From Taenia hydatigena (Eukaryota > Platyhelminthes > Cestoda > Cyclophyllidea > Taeniidae), in NCBI GenBank assembly GCA_036345935.2, contig JADWOT020000008.1, positions 12,211,733 through 12,275,732 of the forward strand: a DNA stretch of 64,000 bases, given 5' to 3'. The notes beneath the pieces were generated by a model. The model saw only the letters and a list, made by a program, of their open reading frames with translations. It was not told the origin of the DNA and searched no databases. Made by a program: the position numbers and the translations under genes. How positions within the stretch are numbered: position 1 is the first letter of the stretch; the number at the start of each line of letters is the position of its first letter. Of this stretch, positions 14,208 through 27,518 are shown one piece after another.

Positions 14208-17200
14208 TCAATTTACCTTTAATTTGAGAAGTCGATTACCGTTGTTGCCGCTAAAGCTGTTGTTAATAGTATCCACCTCAATAGTCTTTGAGGCATTGGA
14301 GATTGGGGTCTCATCAAGCGCCACAAGGCATCGGCAGAGGTCGAAGAGATGCAACTCCTGGCGAAAGCAGCTGCATGGAGCGGGTAGCGAAAATGGTAGT
14401 TGGGAGTCACCTCCCGCGAGTGCCGGCACCGCATTCAGCACTGCCGGGTCCGATAGCAGAGGTGAGGGAGGACTGGCGACGGTACCAAGGGATTCGGGAG
14501 CCAGAATGCTTTCTGAAGACCGCACATTCCACTGAAGGTGGAGAACTCCGGCGCCCACCACCCCTTTGTCCCCAGTTGCTGCCTCCTCGTACTCGTAGCA
14601 GCTCAGGTCCAATCTCTATACCAATAAGAGAAGAAAGTATATCACGAACCTCGCAATCAATGTACCTCAGATCCTTTTTTTCATGATTATGTGCGTATGA
14701 ATTACATTTAGCATTGACAAAATCTTCTGTTCAGATAATTATAGCTGCATCTGTTTAGTAAAATATCATCCCCTGAGGTCGTCGTAGACTAACAAATATA
14801 AGCCTCCTTTCGGCGAAACCCAGGGTTTGGGTCTTAAAAATTTGGGTACTCAAAAACAGGCACTCCTAACTGTTTGAAAAATTAGGAATGTCAAAACATT
14901 TTATCGACCAATCTTTCTCATACGCCAAGCAGTCAACGCTCGTGCCTAATTTTTCTTGGAGCCTAACTGCAAACAATTCAAAACTGATAGAAGGTCTTTT
15001 AAACGCAGGTTTCAAATAAAACGAGCGAAATTGTTAAAAATGACCAACTTTAGAAACAGACATAGTTCACATGTGCGACGTTCATTCAAAGAATTGGCCC
15101 ATATTTATAATTGTTTTTAATGAGCGGCAGTGATTAAGATGTCTATGTGCGCCATGCGACGAATTCTGTCTGGCAAGTGTCGGCTGCTGCGATAGTTATA
15201 TAGCAGACTTCATCACCCCGGAATCAAGATGAGTGCTTATGGGCGCTAAAAGAGGGTGGGTACACGAAGGAAAGCTTAATCATCGATACGCATGGCACGA
15301 ATGAGAGCAAATTTTCCTCTCATCTGTAAGGGGACGGAAAGTTGAAAAATCATCGAACGCTTTGGGTGTCCAGCCGGCTAAGGCGCTGCTGATAAGGACA
15401 TAATTCTTAAATTTATTTGAAAAATTAAAGAAATAACGTCGATACAGCAAAATCAAGACAGGTATAAGTCCGGTAAAAGCATTAAAAAGTTGCATTCGCT
15501 ACTGCCTGAGACCCTTCCATCTAGGCAAAAAGCTTATTGAATCGACCAAAGGGGAAATCAATCAATCTTACAATAACGCGAGATACGGTTGCAAAGCATG
15601 CATGGATTAAGAGATGGTGAGACTCACATTGAGATAGACGCGTTTCATCAGGCCCGTGGAAAGAATAAGGACATCGAAGGAATTCTTTAGCACGCTCACC
15701 ACCGAACAAGCCTCCGTTAGCGGACCGCATTCCTGCAACGAAAACAAAAAGAACAATTAAAACAAGCTTCGACGCCCTATGAGATCTTTCAGGTGTCACC
15801 TCCACACTAAGAATAATAAACCTCGCCTTAACAGGAAAACACGAAGAGGTCACAGTGGTAGATTCGACAGGAATAAAGGTCAGTGTTTCTCGATTAGCAT
15901 TGTACTAGATTAAGCAATCACAATACAAAAGGTATGAAATCCAAGAAAATGTTCGAAGTGGACAACATCCAAAGGTTCTCTAGCTACAATCTGTCCGAAC
16001 TTCAGAGAGCAAAGACACGACAATCTATACAGGAATGATCAACTTGAAACTTCTACAGATCGATAGTGGAACAAAACCGTGACCGAAAGGATCAATTTGT
16101 CCGTCTTAACCTAAGAATATGGTAAGTGTAAAGGCCGTAAGGAAGCTCCAGTAATAGAACCATTGACTATATAAAGAAGTTAGTTAGTTACTGGGAAATC
16201 CTAGGGTAAAATGAGAAACTGGATGAGGTCGTACCTTGACGAAGACGGTGAAAAAGACCTCGACAGACTCTTCGCTGGCCTTGCGGCTATCCAGCTTGCG
16301 AGCATTGCAATGGTCGGCGAGGGCGGCCAGTTGGTCCGGCCGAGCCAGAACCTTCGCGGTGCAGGTGGCGCGGTAGGCCTTCGCCACTTCAGGGGAATTG
16401 GCTGTAAGGGCAAAAAAGTATAAAAGGTCACTGCTGTGCTAAAAATATGATTCAGAGGAACTTAGTCTCAATGCAAGAGAATGGATTTGTGAGTATGTGC
16501 TAATAATTTAATGTTGCCATTGAAAAAAGAGGCATATCAAAATAGGAATTTCAAGACACTTATCTTCAACATACTAAATCTATGCAGATTAAATCGACTT
16601 AATAGTTTATAACGAGTCTTAGCTTGACTTAAGAGTGAATGACAAGCTATGGACTAATATTTGGTTCCCCCAAACCAGTTTTTAGTGGTAGCAGTTTCAG
16701 ATAAAAACTCGACACAAACAATGTATTTCACATCGGAAAATGCGGTGCTGAAAAAAGATCAAACAGAGATTCAAGAAGGCTTTCTTTAATTTACGCGAAT
16801 CTATTTAAAGGCAGGTGTCAACAATGGAGACAAGATCGAAGATCAAATGTCTGCTATTGAACAGGTTTATTTAATTGCCAAATCAACCTATTTAAAATGG
16901 CTTTGACAACTTTAAGTGTGGGTAAATTCCCGAGCGACTTCTTTGGACTGAATACCCTGCATTAAAACACGTTTTAAGAGTAGAAGTTTTTAGTAATGAC
17001 ATTTGTAGTAAAGGAAATGCGAAATCAGACGAAATCTCCTTTAATAATAGCCGCTTTAAAACTAACCGACAAGCTTATTCATGACACATGCAATATGGTC
17101 GTTTTAGTTATTAAATAGATGAATAAGAACGTAGACGCTTCAAACGAGCCGCTAATTTCATTCGATCCAATATTTACAAGTAAGCTTCTAAATTACTCCA

Positions 17201-20200
17201 ACGGAGTCCAATATGTGCTTTGCGAGGCCAATTCGACAAATCGATGCAAAAAGCCTGCCGAAAACAGACTAGTATCGACACATGAAACCCTAAATAGAGC
17301 ATCGCTGTAGGCTTGTGAGATATGCACCGACCCTTCGTGATCGCCCGTCCCTTGTGTGTGTGCTGAAGATAAAACAACTCCATCTCATGTCTTCCTCGCA
17401 GGCGTTACAATGATATCTCAAGCGCCTACAATGTCTTTCATTAAGGTCATCAGTGCTGGGGATGTATGCTATCAAGTCGTGCACGGTCACATGCAGATGA
17501 AAGTGAAAATGATCAAAAAGTCTAACCATATGTACTATGCATGGATGATGGTCTTCAATTTTCAGACTAACATAATCAATTCATTCATGTAATTCTATAG
17601 CCCAAAGTGATCGCGCAGGTAAGCGCTCTTGAAGGTGCATAAAACTTCATAACCCACCCTTCTCTGAGGCTGTGGCAAGAATGAGAGAGAGTTGTCGGTG
17701 GACGATGAGGTCAGCGTAGCGTCGGATGGGCGAAGTGAAGTGCGTATAGTTGGTCATATTGAGAGCGTAGTGGCTGGTGTAGAAAGAGGTGGGGTTTGTG
17801 GATTGATCAGGGACCGCGCCCAGACAGTAGTACTCAGCTAGGTTCATGCATCTTGTCAGAATGTTTAGTGTTGCCAGTAGGCGCGCTTCCTCCGCCGTCT
17901 CGGCCTTCACAGCAGCAGTAGAGTCACTTGGTTCCACCGTACAACCCATCATAGAGGCGCAGAGCTCCGCCAGATTGTCCGAATGCTGCCAACTCGAGCC
18001 GCTGACACAGCCAGAGAGGCGGTTGAGCGAACTCTACAAAAAAATATAATCTGACTTAGATCGCCAATAAGAACAACAGGAAAAATGAGGTATTGCCCTT
18101 CCTTACCCCCTTAATGTTGAGACGACCATATTTTTAGGTAGTCGGGAGACTTTATTTTCAGAATGATGCTATGGTATAACAGGACTTAATTTCCCGCATC
18201 GCAAAGAAATGGTTACTGATTCCCATAAGTAGGAGACGTTAAAAAGTGTCAGTAGAAGCCAAGGCATCGGAAGGGACTTACATAGAAAATGGATATTTAA
18301 ATAGCTTCAGCGACGGCAGCAACAGTTCTGCAGTTCTAAATGTTATAGTGTGGGAGATTTTATTCTTATTTCTCCCTCTTTCGCTTTTTAAAGCCACTAC
18401 TCTTTGACGTCCTAGGTAATTTCGCCCGCAACTTACAATCAGGGATTTAAAAAACTCGCGGAATCTCAAATCGAGCTAATTAATGGTCGACCGGAAATAA
18501 AGGTTTAAAACAAATTTTAGAACGTTTAATTAAGAAAAATTGTAGTCTCTGGCAAAATGGCAATAAAAACAGTGGCTTTGCGGACTAACAATATGAAGGC
18601 AGCTGAAATACAGCAGTGAACATTTCCTTTCACAAGAGAGCACGGAGACAAAATAGCAACAAAGCACCCTTTGGCTACTGTATGAAGTCTCTCATTGCAC
18701 TTCATTCTAGAATTCAGCTTTACACAGCGGGCTGCATCGACCATGTGGGCCTAAGGCGTAAACCTTTGACCTTTAATAAATAAATTCATGGTGAATAACT
18801 TCACCTGCAATTCATCACACACGTGAACATGGCCAACAATTATCTTCCAAGCAGTATTGAACGAATCTGCTTGTTTGGGACAACCAACGATACGCTAGGT
18901 AGTGCAACGAACGTCTCAATAAAATAACATTTACACAATGGAGCAAAATCCACTTCCCATCACGAATCCGCCAGTCAGTCAGCCAGACAGGCGGTTGACA
19001 AACAACAATGAAATGTATGTCGTATTCTATAACATACGCAAAAGAAGTGAAGTGCAAACTGACACTCTCAAGTCCGCTGCCGCCTATTAGTGCACGTCAT
19101 GAACAACCCACTTGGTCAGTTTTCACGACTTCGCCTTCCCAGGTGATGGATCGTTTAAGGTTGATCTGGGTAAACTAATCCCCTATTATTTTCAGCTCTA
19201 GGGCTGATGAGCCCTTCTAAACGTGATTCAGCAACATCTGGTGATACGTCAGCAGAGTCACTTTTAGGCGGTTGGTTGTGCTCCTGCACACTGTGCCCTC
19301 CCCAAGCGCTATGTAACAGATGCTAGGCAAAGATTCTGCAACCATGGCTTAACGAATCGAGTTAGGCTCGGCTCGTAGAGAGGAACTAGGGTCGCATCCA
19401 TACGAACGAACACGGACTTGAGAAACCGCATCTGTTTAATTTTGCAATAGGAGAAGGCAAAAAGAGCACAATTATGCGTGAGTAGTGCAAAATCGACCCG
19501 CGAAAATACGAGTAATGCATTGTCTAGAAGATAATGGATTCGAAAACAGCACGACATTCAAAGGTAGCGGTAAAAAGCGGTAGCGCAATAGTTCTTTTTG
19601 CAAAATTTAAGCCCTTATTTGCACGTAGGTTCCGATTGAAGACGGAGCAATTGGGTTTACCAGGGAAGGCATATCAGAAGGCTCAAAATTTGTTTCCAAA
19701 AATACAATATGGGTGGAAAGTATGACGAATAGAAAGCATTTGAGTAGAAGGAATCGGATGAAGTGACCTAAATTACAAAGAGCTATTAACGTATGAGCTG
19801 ATGAAAGTCAATGCCGATAATATGCACAATTTCCGATAACGCATAATACATTAGCAGGTTTCAATAAAACCAGGTTTGAAGCAGTGGAGACTAGGATGAA
19901 GTGAATAAAGTGGGCTGGGCGAAATCATTTATGAATGGAATAAAATCGAAAAGACGCTTCCAATCACAACTTGAAGAAAATGGTTGTGGTGATGCGATTA
20001 AATCATCCTTAAAATGCTTTTGATTTAAGAGCAGAATTCCCAATAATTCTTAATAAAAACAGGGTGAAACCATGTTGCCTCTCCTCATTCCTAAACTTGT
20101 AGCTGCATTTCTGATGGAAAAAAGGTGTATAGGACACTGGGAAGAGAATAGGTTTTCTGGCAAAATCCTCCTACTGCTTAAATAAACAACCAATTATTCT

Positions 20201-23200
20201 CAGTAATCTTTTTGAAAATGATAACACAAAAAAACCCACCTGAATAGTGCCAGCAGAGGTAACATTGACATCCACCCCAATGATGCGTAGGAGGGAGCGC
20301 GCGTCCTTACTTTGCTTAGAAGTGGGAGGGGGGTGACGGCGTAGAAACGCAGTGCGGGGTAGACGGGAGGCGAGGAGGTCGGCCACCGCCTCGTTGGCCG
20401 CAAGCATCCACTCCTCCACTAGACGGTTCGCCGGTCGCACTATGAAGGGTGCCATGCCCACTGGTAGACCTGTTGTTTCGGCCAGTGTGAACGTCGGCTT
20501 CACCTGGTTCAACTGCAGGGCTCCGCCCTCGAAGCGACGCGCCCGCATTTTCACCGCCAGCTTTGACATAGAAGAAAAACAGGTCAGAGACTAAACAGTC
20601 GATCATCTCCCAAAGACAACTAGTCTAGGCAAGACTGGGTAAAAAGAGAACCTCGTTACACATGAAGAAAGTTTAATTTAGTGCAACGCAAAATATTGGA
20701 GCATATCAATAACGATTCAGTCACCACTTTTAGCAAATAAGCCAGAAAGGATGAATTCACGATCGACAAGTTCCGACTGCCTATGAAGAAGAACTGGAAA
20801 CTTTACTCCAAAACTTTGAGCCTTTCCCTCGTCACTTTGTCCACCTGTTACTAAATAAATCAATTCAATGGAATGGTTGAAACGCATGAAAGCGTATTGG
20901 TGAAGGCTATTGATTAGAAGCTGGGTCAATGGGGCCAGACGTTTTTACGCACAATCTCCCTTAAGACGCATTTCAGTACCGCTTGATCATTGTGGCGAAT
21001 GCTTATTCAACAATTGTGGAAAACCACGCAACACGCGCCTAATACAAGATGAGGGAGCTCGTATATATTTTCGTCCGATAGCCAAAAAAGGCCCCAAATT
21101 ATCAGCCTCCTTGATACCCACTCATTTAATTAGCTCAACGAAACCAATTCAGCCACATTACAGGCTTTACTGACTTCTTCCCAAAGGCTCAAACACTACG
21201 CTACAGTAGTAGCCTCGTAAAGCCCCTGCCACAGCTAATTTGAGCTTATTTCAAAAGTGAATGGCCGCATCCATCATAAAGACTTTCTTGATTGAAAGCT
21301 CACGTCCATCACAGTCAAATGTATCCGGAAGAAGAGACGATTCGAAAGTAAAAAATGCACTGCCTTTGTGGTTTTGAATCTAGTAAGATATCAATTCCAT
21401 AACAAAGTTCTTGTTTTAAACAAGAGGTGGCATACAGAACATATAAATTCATAAAGCGTGATTTTGGATACAGAGTCAAAAAAATCGAACACACCTCGTT
21501 AAGTGTAAGAACACTACGACAAATCTCCTTGACATCTGCACCGTCTTCGAGGTTCGCAAGATCACAAGGCTGCCATTCACGGTCGGGGTGGTCGAGAAAG
21601 GCCTAAAGGGAAAGAACAAAAGTCAAACCCATTGCCTTTCACCCCTCCTAAGTGATGCCTTAATTGGATACCTGTGCATCCTCGTAGCTAAGCTTAGCTC
21701 GCGAGTGAATGATCGTCCTGCCAAACCACTTCGTTAATATCTGCGAAGAAAACGTGAAATAAATTGTAAAGTAACGAAAACGCCGACATTTCGGATATGA
21801 GCGACAAGAGCAAAAAAGGCCTCAAAATCGTCCCCAGCTTCGCAAACACCGCAATAATTCAAAAGCCAACTCGAAAAACTAATTTTTCTTACTAAAAAGC
21901 ATACAACAGTTTAAAAGGTATCAATGGTACTAGGTAATGAAGCACATTGGCCAGATATAAGTCATCTATGGCATGGTGGGTGGTTCAAGAGTTCACCTAT
22001 ACTGTTATGCCTCGGAACAGCAGCAAAGTACCTAACTGTTCCAAATCTTACATTATTATTTCTCCTCGCTTTTGGCTGCCTTGTAGCTAAACAATCCTTA
22101 TAAAGATGACATATTTGGCTACATAGACTACATTGGCGGTGCGAACACTTCGTGCTCTGCAGTTAAGTCACTGTCAAGATGTGACGACATCTTATCCATG
22201 CTTTCAGCACCTAAAGTGGCTATAATAATCATTCTTCCATAGCAGTGAGCCTTATTGTCTTTCTAGAAATGACTGGGAGAGCTATAATTTATCATACGAT
22301 GCTTAAAAACCTACCTTCGAAATTAAATATAGTTAATCCAGAGTACAAGCCAAGGATCTAAAACATACCCTACCGTCTTTGGCCAGTAAAAAGACAACAG
22401 AGAAGGTGAATTTGTCATCTCCGGGATGGAGGCTGCAGAGGTCCTCACACAACCCCCGTGGAAGCATCGGAACGCAGAGTTGGACCAGATAGATGGATGT
22501 GGCCCGTGACGCCGCCTCCACATCCACGGGGTCTTCAGGACGGACGTAAAAGCTCACATCGGCAATGTGTACGCCCACCTCGAAAGTGGCACCATGCACT
22601 CCCTTTGCCTCCAGCCTCGCCACCTCAGAGGGCAGGAGGAGACGCACGTGCAGTGCATCGTCTAGATCACGGGCAGTCCGTGGGTCGATAGTGAAGACGC
22701 ACTGACTGCGGAAGTCACGTCGGCGCGCGTACTCCGCGGCCAAGTCGGCAGGGGAGGAGCGAGTGAGTACCTTCTCTGACACGTAGGTCTCTACGGCTTC
22801 GGGAAAACTGGTAACCATTCCCACACCCAAGGCAAAGCCGGCTTTCACTAGAATGCGATCTGTCTCAGCATCGATGTAACTCATTGTTTCTTCATCGAAA
22901 CGACGGATCAGTCGGCTAGAAGGCAGCGGCAAGAAATCAAGAACATTTTTACTACCCGTGCAGTCGAAAAGCCAGAAAAATCTTATTTCAGTTCCTAGAT
23001 AGCCCGTCTCGTCCCCGAAACGCCAGTTAAACAGGCTTTTCATCGATACGTGATAAGTGAGTTTGCTTGCGACAGTAATTACAAATCGTCATGTTTAGAG
23101 ACTGAATTAACAGCATAAGGGAAATGAATTTTCGTCTGTCGCAACCCATTGTCGCAATTTCGAACCAGTACCTTATGCAATGATCATTAAAATCATTCAG

Positions 23201-25428
23201 TGATAAGGTGAACCTAAAACAAAAATATTTCTTAAATGCGAGAGCACTATACAATTAGGTTACAGTCCAGACTACCAAGTTATGGCCTCCTACAATGAGG
23301 CATACCCGGAGCATTTACCTCCTTATGAATGATCAATCGTTGACCATTTTATGCAGACACTTCAGGCCAGCAGGATATATGATTTAACCATTAGCTGTTG
23401 CATGGAAAATTATACAAAAAAATTGGTACGAAGAACCGGAACAATGAAATGAAAAATCGGCGACCTTCAGTAGGATCCACTTGGCGTAAGACTTCGGCTA
23501 GTCGCCAGCCCTACTTTCCAATGGAATGCTCACCCCTTGGCATGGAGACTATCCTCCGGCCAATCAGTGATTTGGGCCACAAATCGCACCAGCCTAAAGG
23601 TTTCTGGCTGCCTAACAAAATCTGCAAGGTGAAAAGGAAAATAAATGGCTTCAATTGTGCGCTGCCACGCTCCAAGTCACTTTGTGCACGTGCATTTCGA
23701 AATAAGATACGTTGATTTAACTAAAAATGGATGCAAATTTGACACTGTATCCAAAACGGGAACAGGCCTGTAGCTAAAGAGCACTAAGTCCCATCCATGA
23801 GCAATGAAATTGGATATTAAAAATGTATGAGAGCCTACTCTTCGAAAAGAACCAAATACCTATCCACAATTGAACGCAAAAGGAAAACACTTCGGCATGC
23901 ATTTCAATAAATTCGAAGCTAGCTTTATGCGAAGTAAATTGCTCCAAAACATAATCGAGCACAATACTTGTCCACTGATGTCCATCACAGCAAGCTCTAG
24001 ACATTTCCCGAGTTCGCAGTACTTGATAAATACATAGCTGCCCATCTTTTCAAAGCATAGCTATCAAATAGGGGTTGCCTTACATATATGGGTAGTTTTA
24101 AGTCCACAAAAACCCTGTTCTTTGCTTAGCAGCTAAAAATACACAATTTCTTCAGTTGAAAGGTTTTATGCTAGTTACAAAGGTTTAAGCGTGCGCTGTT
24201 TTGGATAATCTCAGCTATCTTCTTCCCCCTGGAACGATTGTTGTACAAGTTTGAGCGATGTGAGAAAATTCGGTTGTACACCCAAAAGCAAATATCTGCT
24301 TGTAAATTCACCTAGCATTTACATAATGTCTAATAGCTTGGTAATCTACTAAAATGCCTTGCAAAAGTCAAACAAGAACTGACCTTGGGGGCAGAAAGAT
24401 CTAGGAATCACAATCCTGCACATTCTCGAATCCGTAGGAGTGAGGAGCGCTAGCTGCCAACCCGACGCCGATGAGGAATCCATTTTCTCCTCCCTTTTCT
24501 GTTTGCTCTTCTGCTTTTGTGAAGAAGAGGGTGGGATGGGTCGCAGATAGCCTACACAGATGCGGCAATTGAGACGACGATGGATAGCGACTACCCGACC
24601 GACACGCTGAATCAACTGCCACCACGGTAGTTGCGCGGTCTCAAACGCATTGGCTGGCGGCTCATCTGACAGATTCACGGGATCCTTCCAACTCTCAAGG
24701 TGATTCTTTAATCCGTGTGGAATATTCGCAAACAACTGCACACGGAAAAGAGAAAGTCGTTGGAAAAAGGCTTAATATGAAAATTTTCAGCTTTCAACAA
24801 TTCCTACCTCAGCAAAACATTCAGGATCCTGATGAAGAAACTCGCCGACGGTAATGAAGGTCGCTTTGCCTGCTTCCAAGTTTGCCTGAGCAGCAGAAGC
24901 CCATTCCAGTGTCTTTTTGCTGAGGAATGAGTCATAGACCTGAAAGTGGACATAAGGCAAAGTGCAGATACTAACTTTCCAGTTCTTAAGAGGTTCCAGA
25001 CGCACAACCACCATGTCGCCGTTCAAAGAGCGATTCCGAGCTCTTGTACCGGGTATGAAGACATCAGCATCGCCATTCTAGCATGGGTTAATGCGAAGGT
25101 ACTTAAATTGGAAGGAAAAATCTACCGGATGGCTGATGTAGGCATCTACATAGTTTTTCGGATTGATTCGGAGTTGACCCTAAGTAAAAGTGGGAAGGAG
25201 AATGGGAGAAATGGGGTTAAGGTATGGTTGAGTGTGGAGTTAAAAACTACCCACTATTAGCAATTGACCCGAAGAAATACCATCCGCAACTGCCGCTTCA
25301 TCCCAGTATGGTTCGTACTTTTGCTTTCCATTCTGATTTCGAAGTGATTCAGAGCTATGTTTCTGCCAGTTATCAAGTCTGTTGCGGTTAGGATTCCGAT
25401 TTGATTTTAAATTCGCGGATTTGGTCAT
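14208..25428 (-). CDS. DIS3L2: DIS3L2-like 3'-5' exoribonuclease, copy A (complete)
   Basis: Predicted cytoplasmic exoribonuclease acting on 3'-uridylated RNAs (family knowledge). Fourteen in-phase exons, minus strand: 25428-25255, 25179-25126, 25077-24976, 24939-24808, 24735-24384, 23621-23534, 22915-22369, 21740-21672, 21602-21495, 20560-20240, 18033-17658, 16401-16235, 15732-15628, 14615-14208. They give about 1,000 residues; human DIS3L2 is slightly shorter. Order: basic N-terminus, CSD1 ([22 protein letters not shown]), CSD2 ([11 protein letters not shown]), RNB with [14 protein letters not shown] at about residues 375-390 (all four Asp), [41 protein letters not shown] and [18 protein letters not shown], then an S1-like end ([36 protein letters not shown]). 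The start ATG at 25428 is the only Met in a frame opening the first exon; an acceptor just before it leaves room for a 5' UTR exon. Confidence 0.93.
18711..19395 (+). repeat. Dispersed repeat, copy 2 (in a DIS3L2-A intron)
   Basis: Near-identical to 9960-10560. The 18711-19150 block matches directly. A run of about 40 bp present in copy 1 after 'ccaggtgatg' is missing here, and the flank after 'cccctattattttca' diverges; a 'ggctcgtagag' motif reappears near 19,370. The 80-codon ORF at 18815-19057 (minus) is identical to that in copy 1. It sits in the 2.2-kb intron between the exons at 20560-20240 and 18033-17658, which is not the intron holding copy 1 in B, so it was not simply carried along by the gene duplication. 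Confidence 0.8.
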
Positions 25429-27518
25429 TGTCTACAGGAAACAAAAACTATCATTTGATGAAAAGGTTTTGGACTGCCTACGGATTATGCGCAATAAATT
25501 CGGTGCCTAACATTTCGTGCAAGCAAATAGGATGCAAACAGGGACTCAAGTTCAATTTTTTTTCTAAAAATATATTGGAGAAATGGAGAACCCTGAGATT
25601 TAGCAAAAAGTGTAACAACTTCATTGGCACAAAGACACAAATTGCGATTGTAGAAAAAAACAATGAGGCACGTTCCGACCCATGCCAGGATCGATTTCTC
25701 TGCAGCGCGACAAATGTGAATAGCAAAACTTTGCAATAAATCTGAGCAGGCACGTACTAACTTGGAACTTCGAAACCACTCAAGTCAACATCAATAGTAA
25801 AACCAGTGCACGAAGTTCAGCGCGGTAGATACCTAGAAATACTAGACAAAAACGTGGGTAAGCAGAGTTATTTCATCTTCACAATCACGCTTTTGCCTGC
25901 GACAATGTACCTCAGGATTAACTTTGCCAATACCGTGACGACGATTGGACGGAATCAGTATGGATGACAGTAGCAACCTCTCTTGATTACTATAGGCAAA
26001 ACGCCATGTCAATCTGCAAAGTACGTGACGGCATGATTTAATGCTCCGGAGCCAGATTTGACGGAAATATTTTGTCTTTTTTAGTTCAGAGATACAAAGA
26101 AAGTAAAAAACAAGTCCATAAAAATCCAATAAAACCATGGGTATTGCACGGAGCAGCACCAAGAGATAAAACAGCAATTGTTTTGTCAGGAAACCTCCAG
26201 GCAAGCAGAAATTTCCCTAAATTTTTCTTTAGTGTTTCCTGCGAGCATTGCTGTTGTGTTCTAGGGGATTTTAGCACTAACTTCTGGCTTGAATTAAAGC
26301 CAAGATGTTTTGGCATTTTTCAAATGTACTTTGCGGCGCCTTGAGACTTTTTCGAAGGAAAAAGGGAGCATAATAATAAGACAGAATATATGACTATATA
26401 TATACAACAAATGGGAAATTGGGGCTGCTGGCATATCCCCGAGACAGCCCCACCCAGCGAGGGCAATATGGCCACCTAAGTGACCATAACCGGAACCAGC
26501 AGTCAGGACGAACAAAACATTACGCACCCTGTAATACTTTGTTTGTTTGGGCTGCTAGTTTTGGTCAGTGTCACAGAGGTGGCCATATTGCCAGAGCCGC
26601 TTATTGCTGGCCTAAGGGCTATGCCAGCAGCTCATTTCCCCCCGTCTGTTGACATATATATATGTATGTTCTACCCTTCTTTTGCCTTTTAAGGATCCTA
26701 AGGCCGCTGCACACTCTTCTGTGGCTTATTAAAGCCCTGATTGTGGCTCATCGCTCACCATTGGAGGTACTGTGGAGGGTTCCTCCTTTCCCTCCTGGTC
26801 ACCCTTGATAGTAGAAGTCTGTATACGCTTAGACATCTTTAATATATGAAGAAGGTGATGAATACAGCTAGGCAAGATCTGGAGTTCGAGCTGAGGATGA
26901 GTCACGCTTCAAGGAGTCTCCACACTGCTCCGTCACGTGGTTCGGATTGACTTCCCGCCTCTCGCCTACAAAGCGCATTTAAAGAATTAGGTATTACAGT
27001 ACAATCCAACCACATTTGTTCCAATGTACATTTTAAGTTTCAAGCAGGCGGGCTGAGCCAATCATGTATGAAAGGGAATGTCTCTAAGCCTTGAAAAAGA
27101 AATGAATTTCTCTTCATTTCAAACCCTTGTAGCCTGGGAATTTTGTCTTCATTTTAGAGTGTAAGATTCCCTCCTCCCCTCAGTTTCCCAATTTGCGGTA
27201 GGGATGTCCTGCTCACCATTCAGTAGCACAGTTAATACCCAGGCCTTAACTGACCTGTTATCTAATTTTTATCGCTTTTTCAAAAAATCTGCCTAAATTT
27301 CACCGATTTTTTCGTCCAATATTTTAGGGGGGCCCGCACTGTCTGACCCAGCATGGTAACATTAGGCTCCCGGTAATCTAATTGCAACATTAAAAACTAT
27401 ACTAGTTCTAGCAAAATATAATGCTAATTTTGGCAACAGCATGATTACTGAATTTTCTACGGTCACAATAATAATCTTCGAAAAGCTCAATATTGATTGG
27501 TCTACCTTAAGGTCTCTT
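25429..27518. other. Divergent intergenic region between DIS3L2-A and HAX1
   Basis: About 2.1 kb between the start codons of DIS3L2-A (minus) and the HAX1-like gene (plus), so it should contain both promoters. The only structure recognised is the large palindrome at about 26,357-26,697. No TATA box or other element could be assigned with confidence. Confidence 0.5.
26357..26697. repeat. Imperfect 340-bp palindrome (foldback/MITE-like element)
   Basis: The sequence folds back on itself around position 26,527, where 'attac gcaccct gtaat' forms the loop. Matching blocks on the two arms include 'gctgctggcata', 'caatatggccacct' with 'aggtggccatattg', 'gggaaat' with 'atttccc', and outer TA-rich runs ('tatatatata' near 26,395; 'atatatatatg' near 26,655). 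Arms are about 150-170 bp with scattered mismatches. It resembles a foldback or MITE-type element. No transposase is present. Confidence 0.75.

Noticed and set aside
14288..14686. 132-residue plus-strand ORF (with a 145-residue one overlapping)
   Set aside because: Opposite strand of the last DIS3L2-A exon, whose minus frame continues the family alignment.
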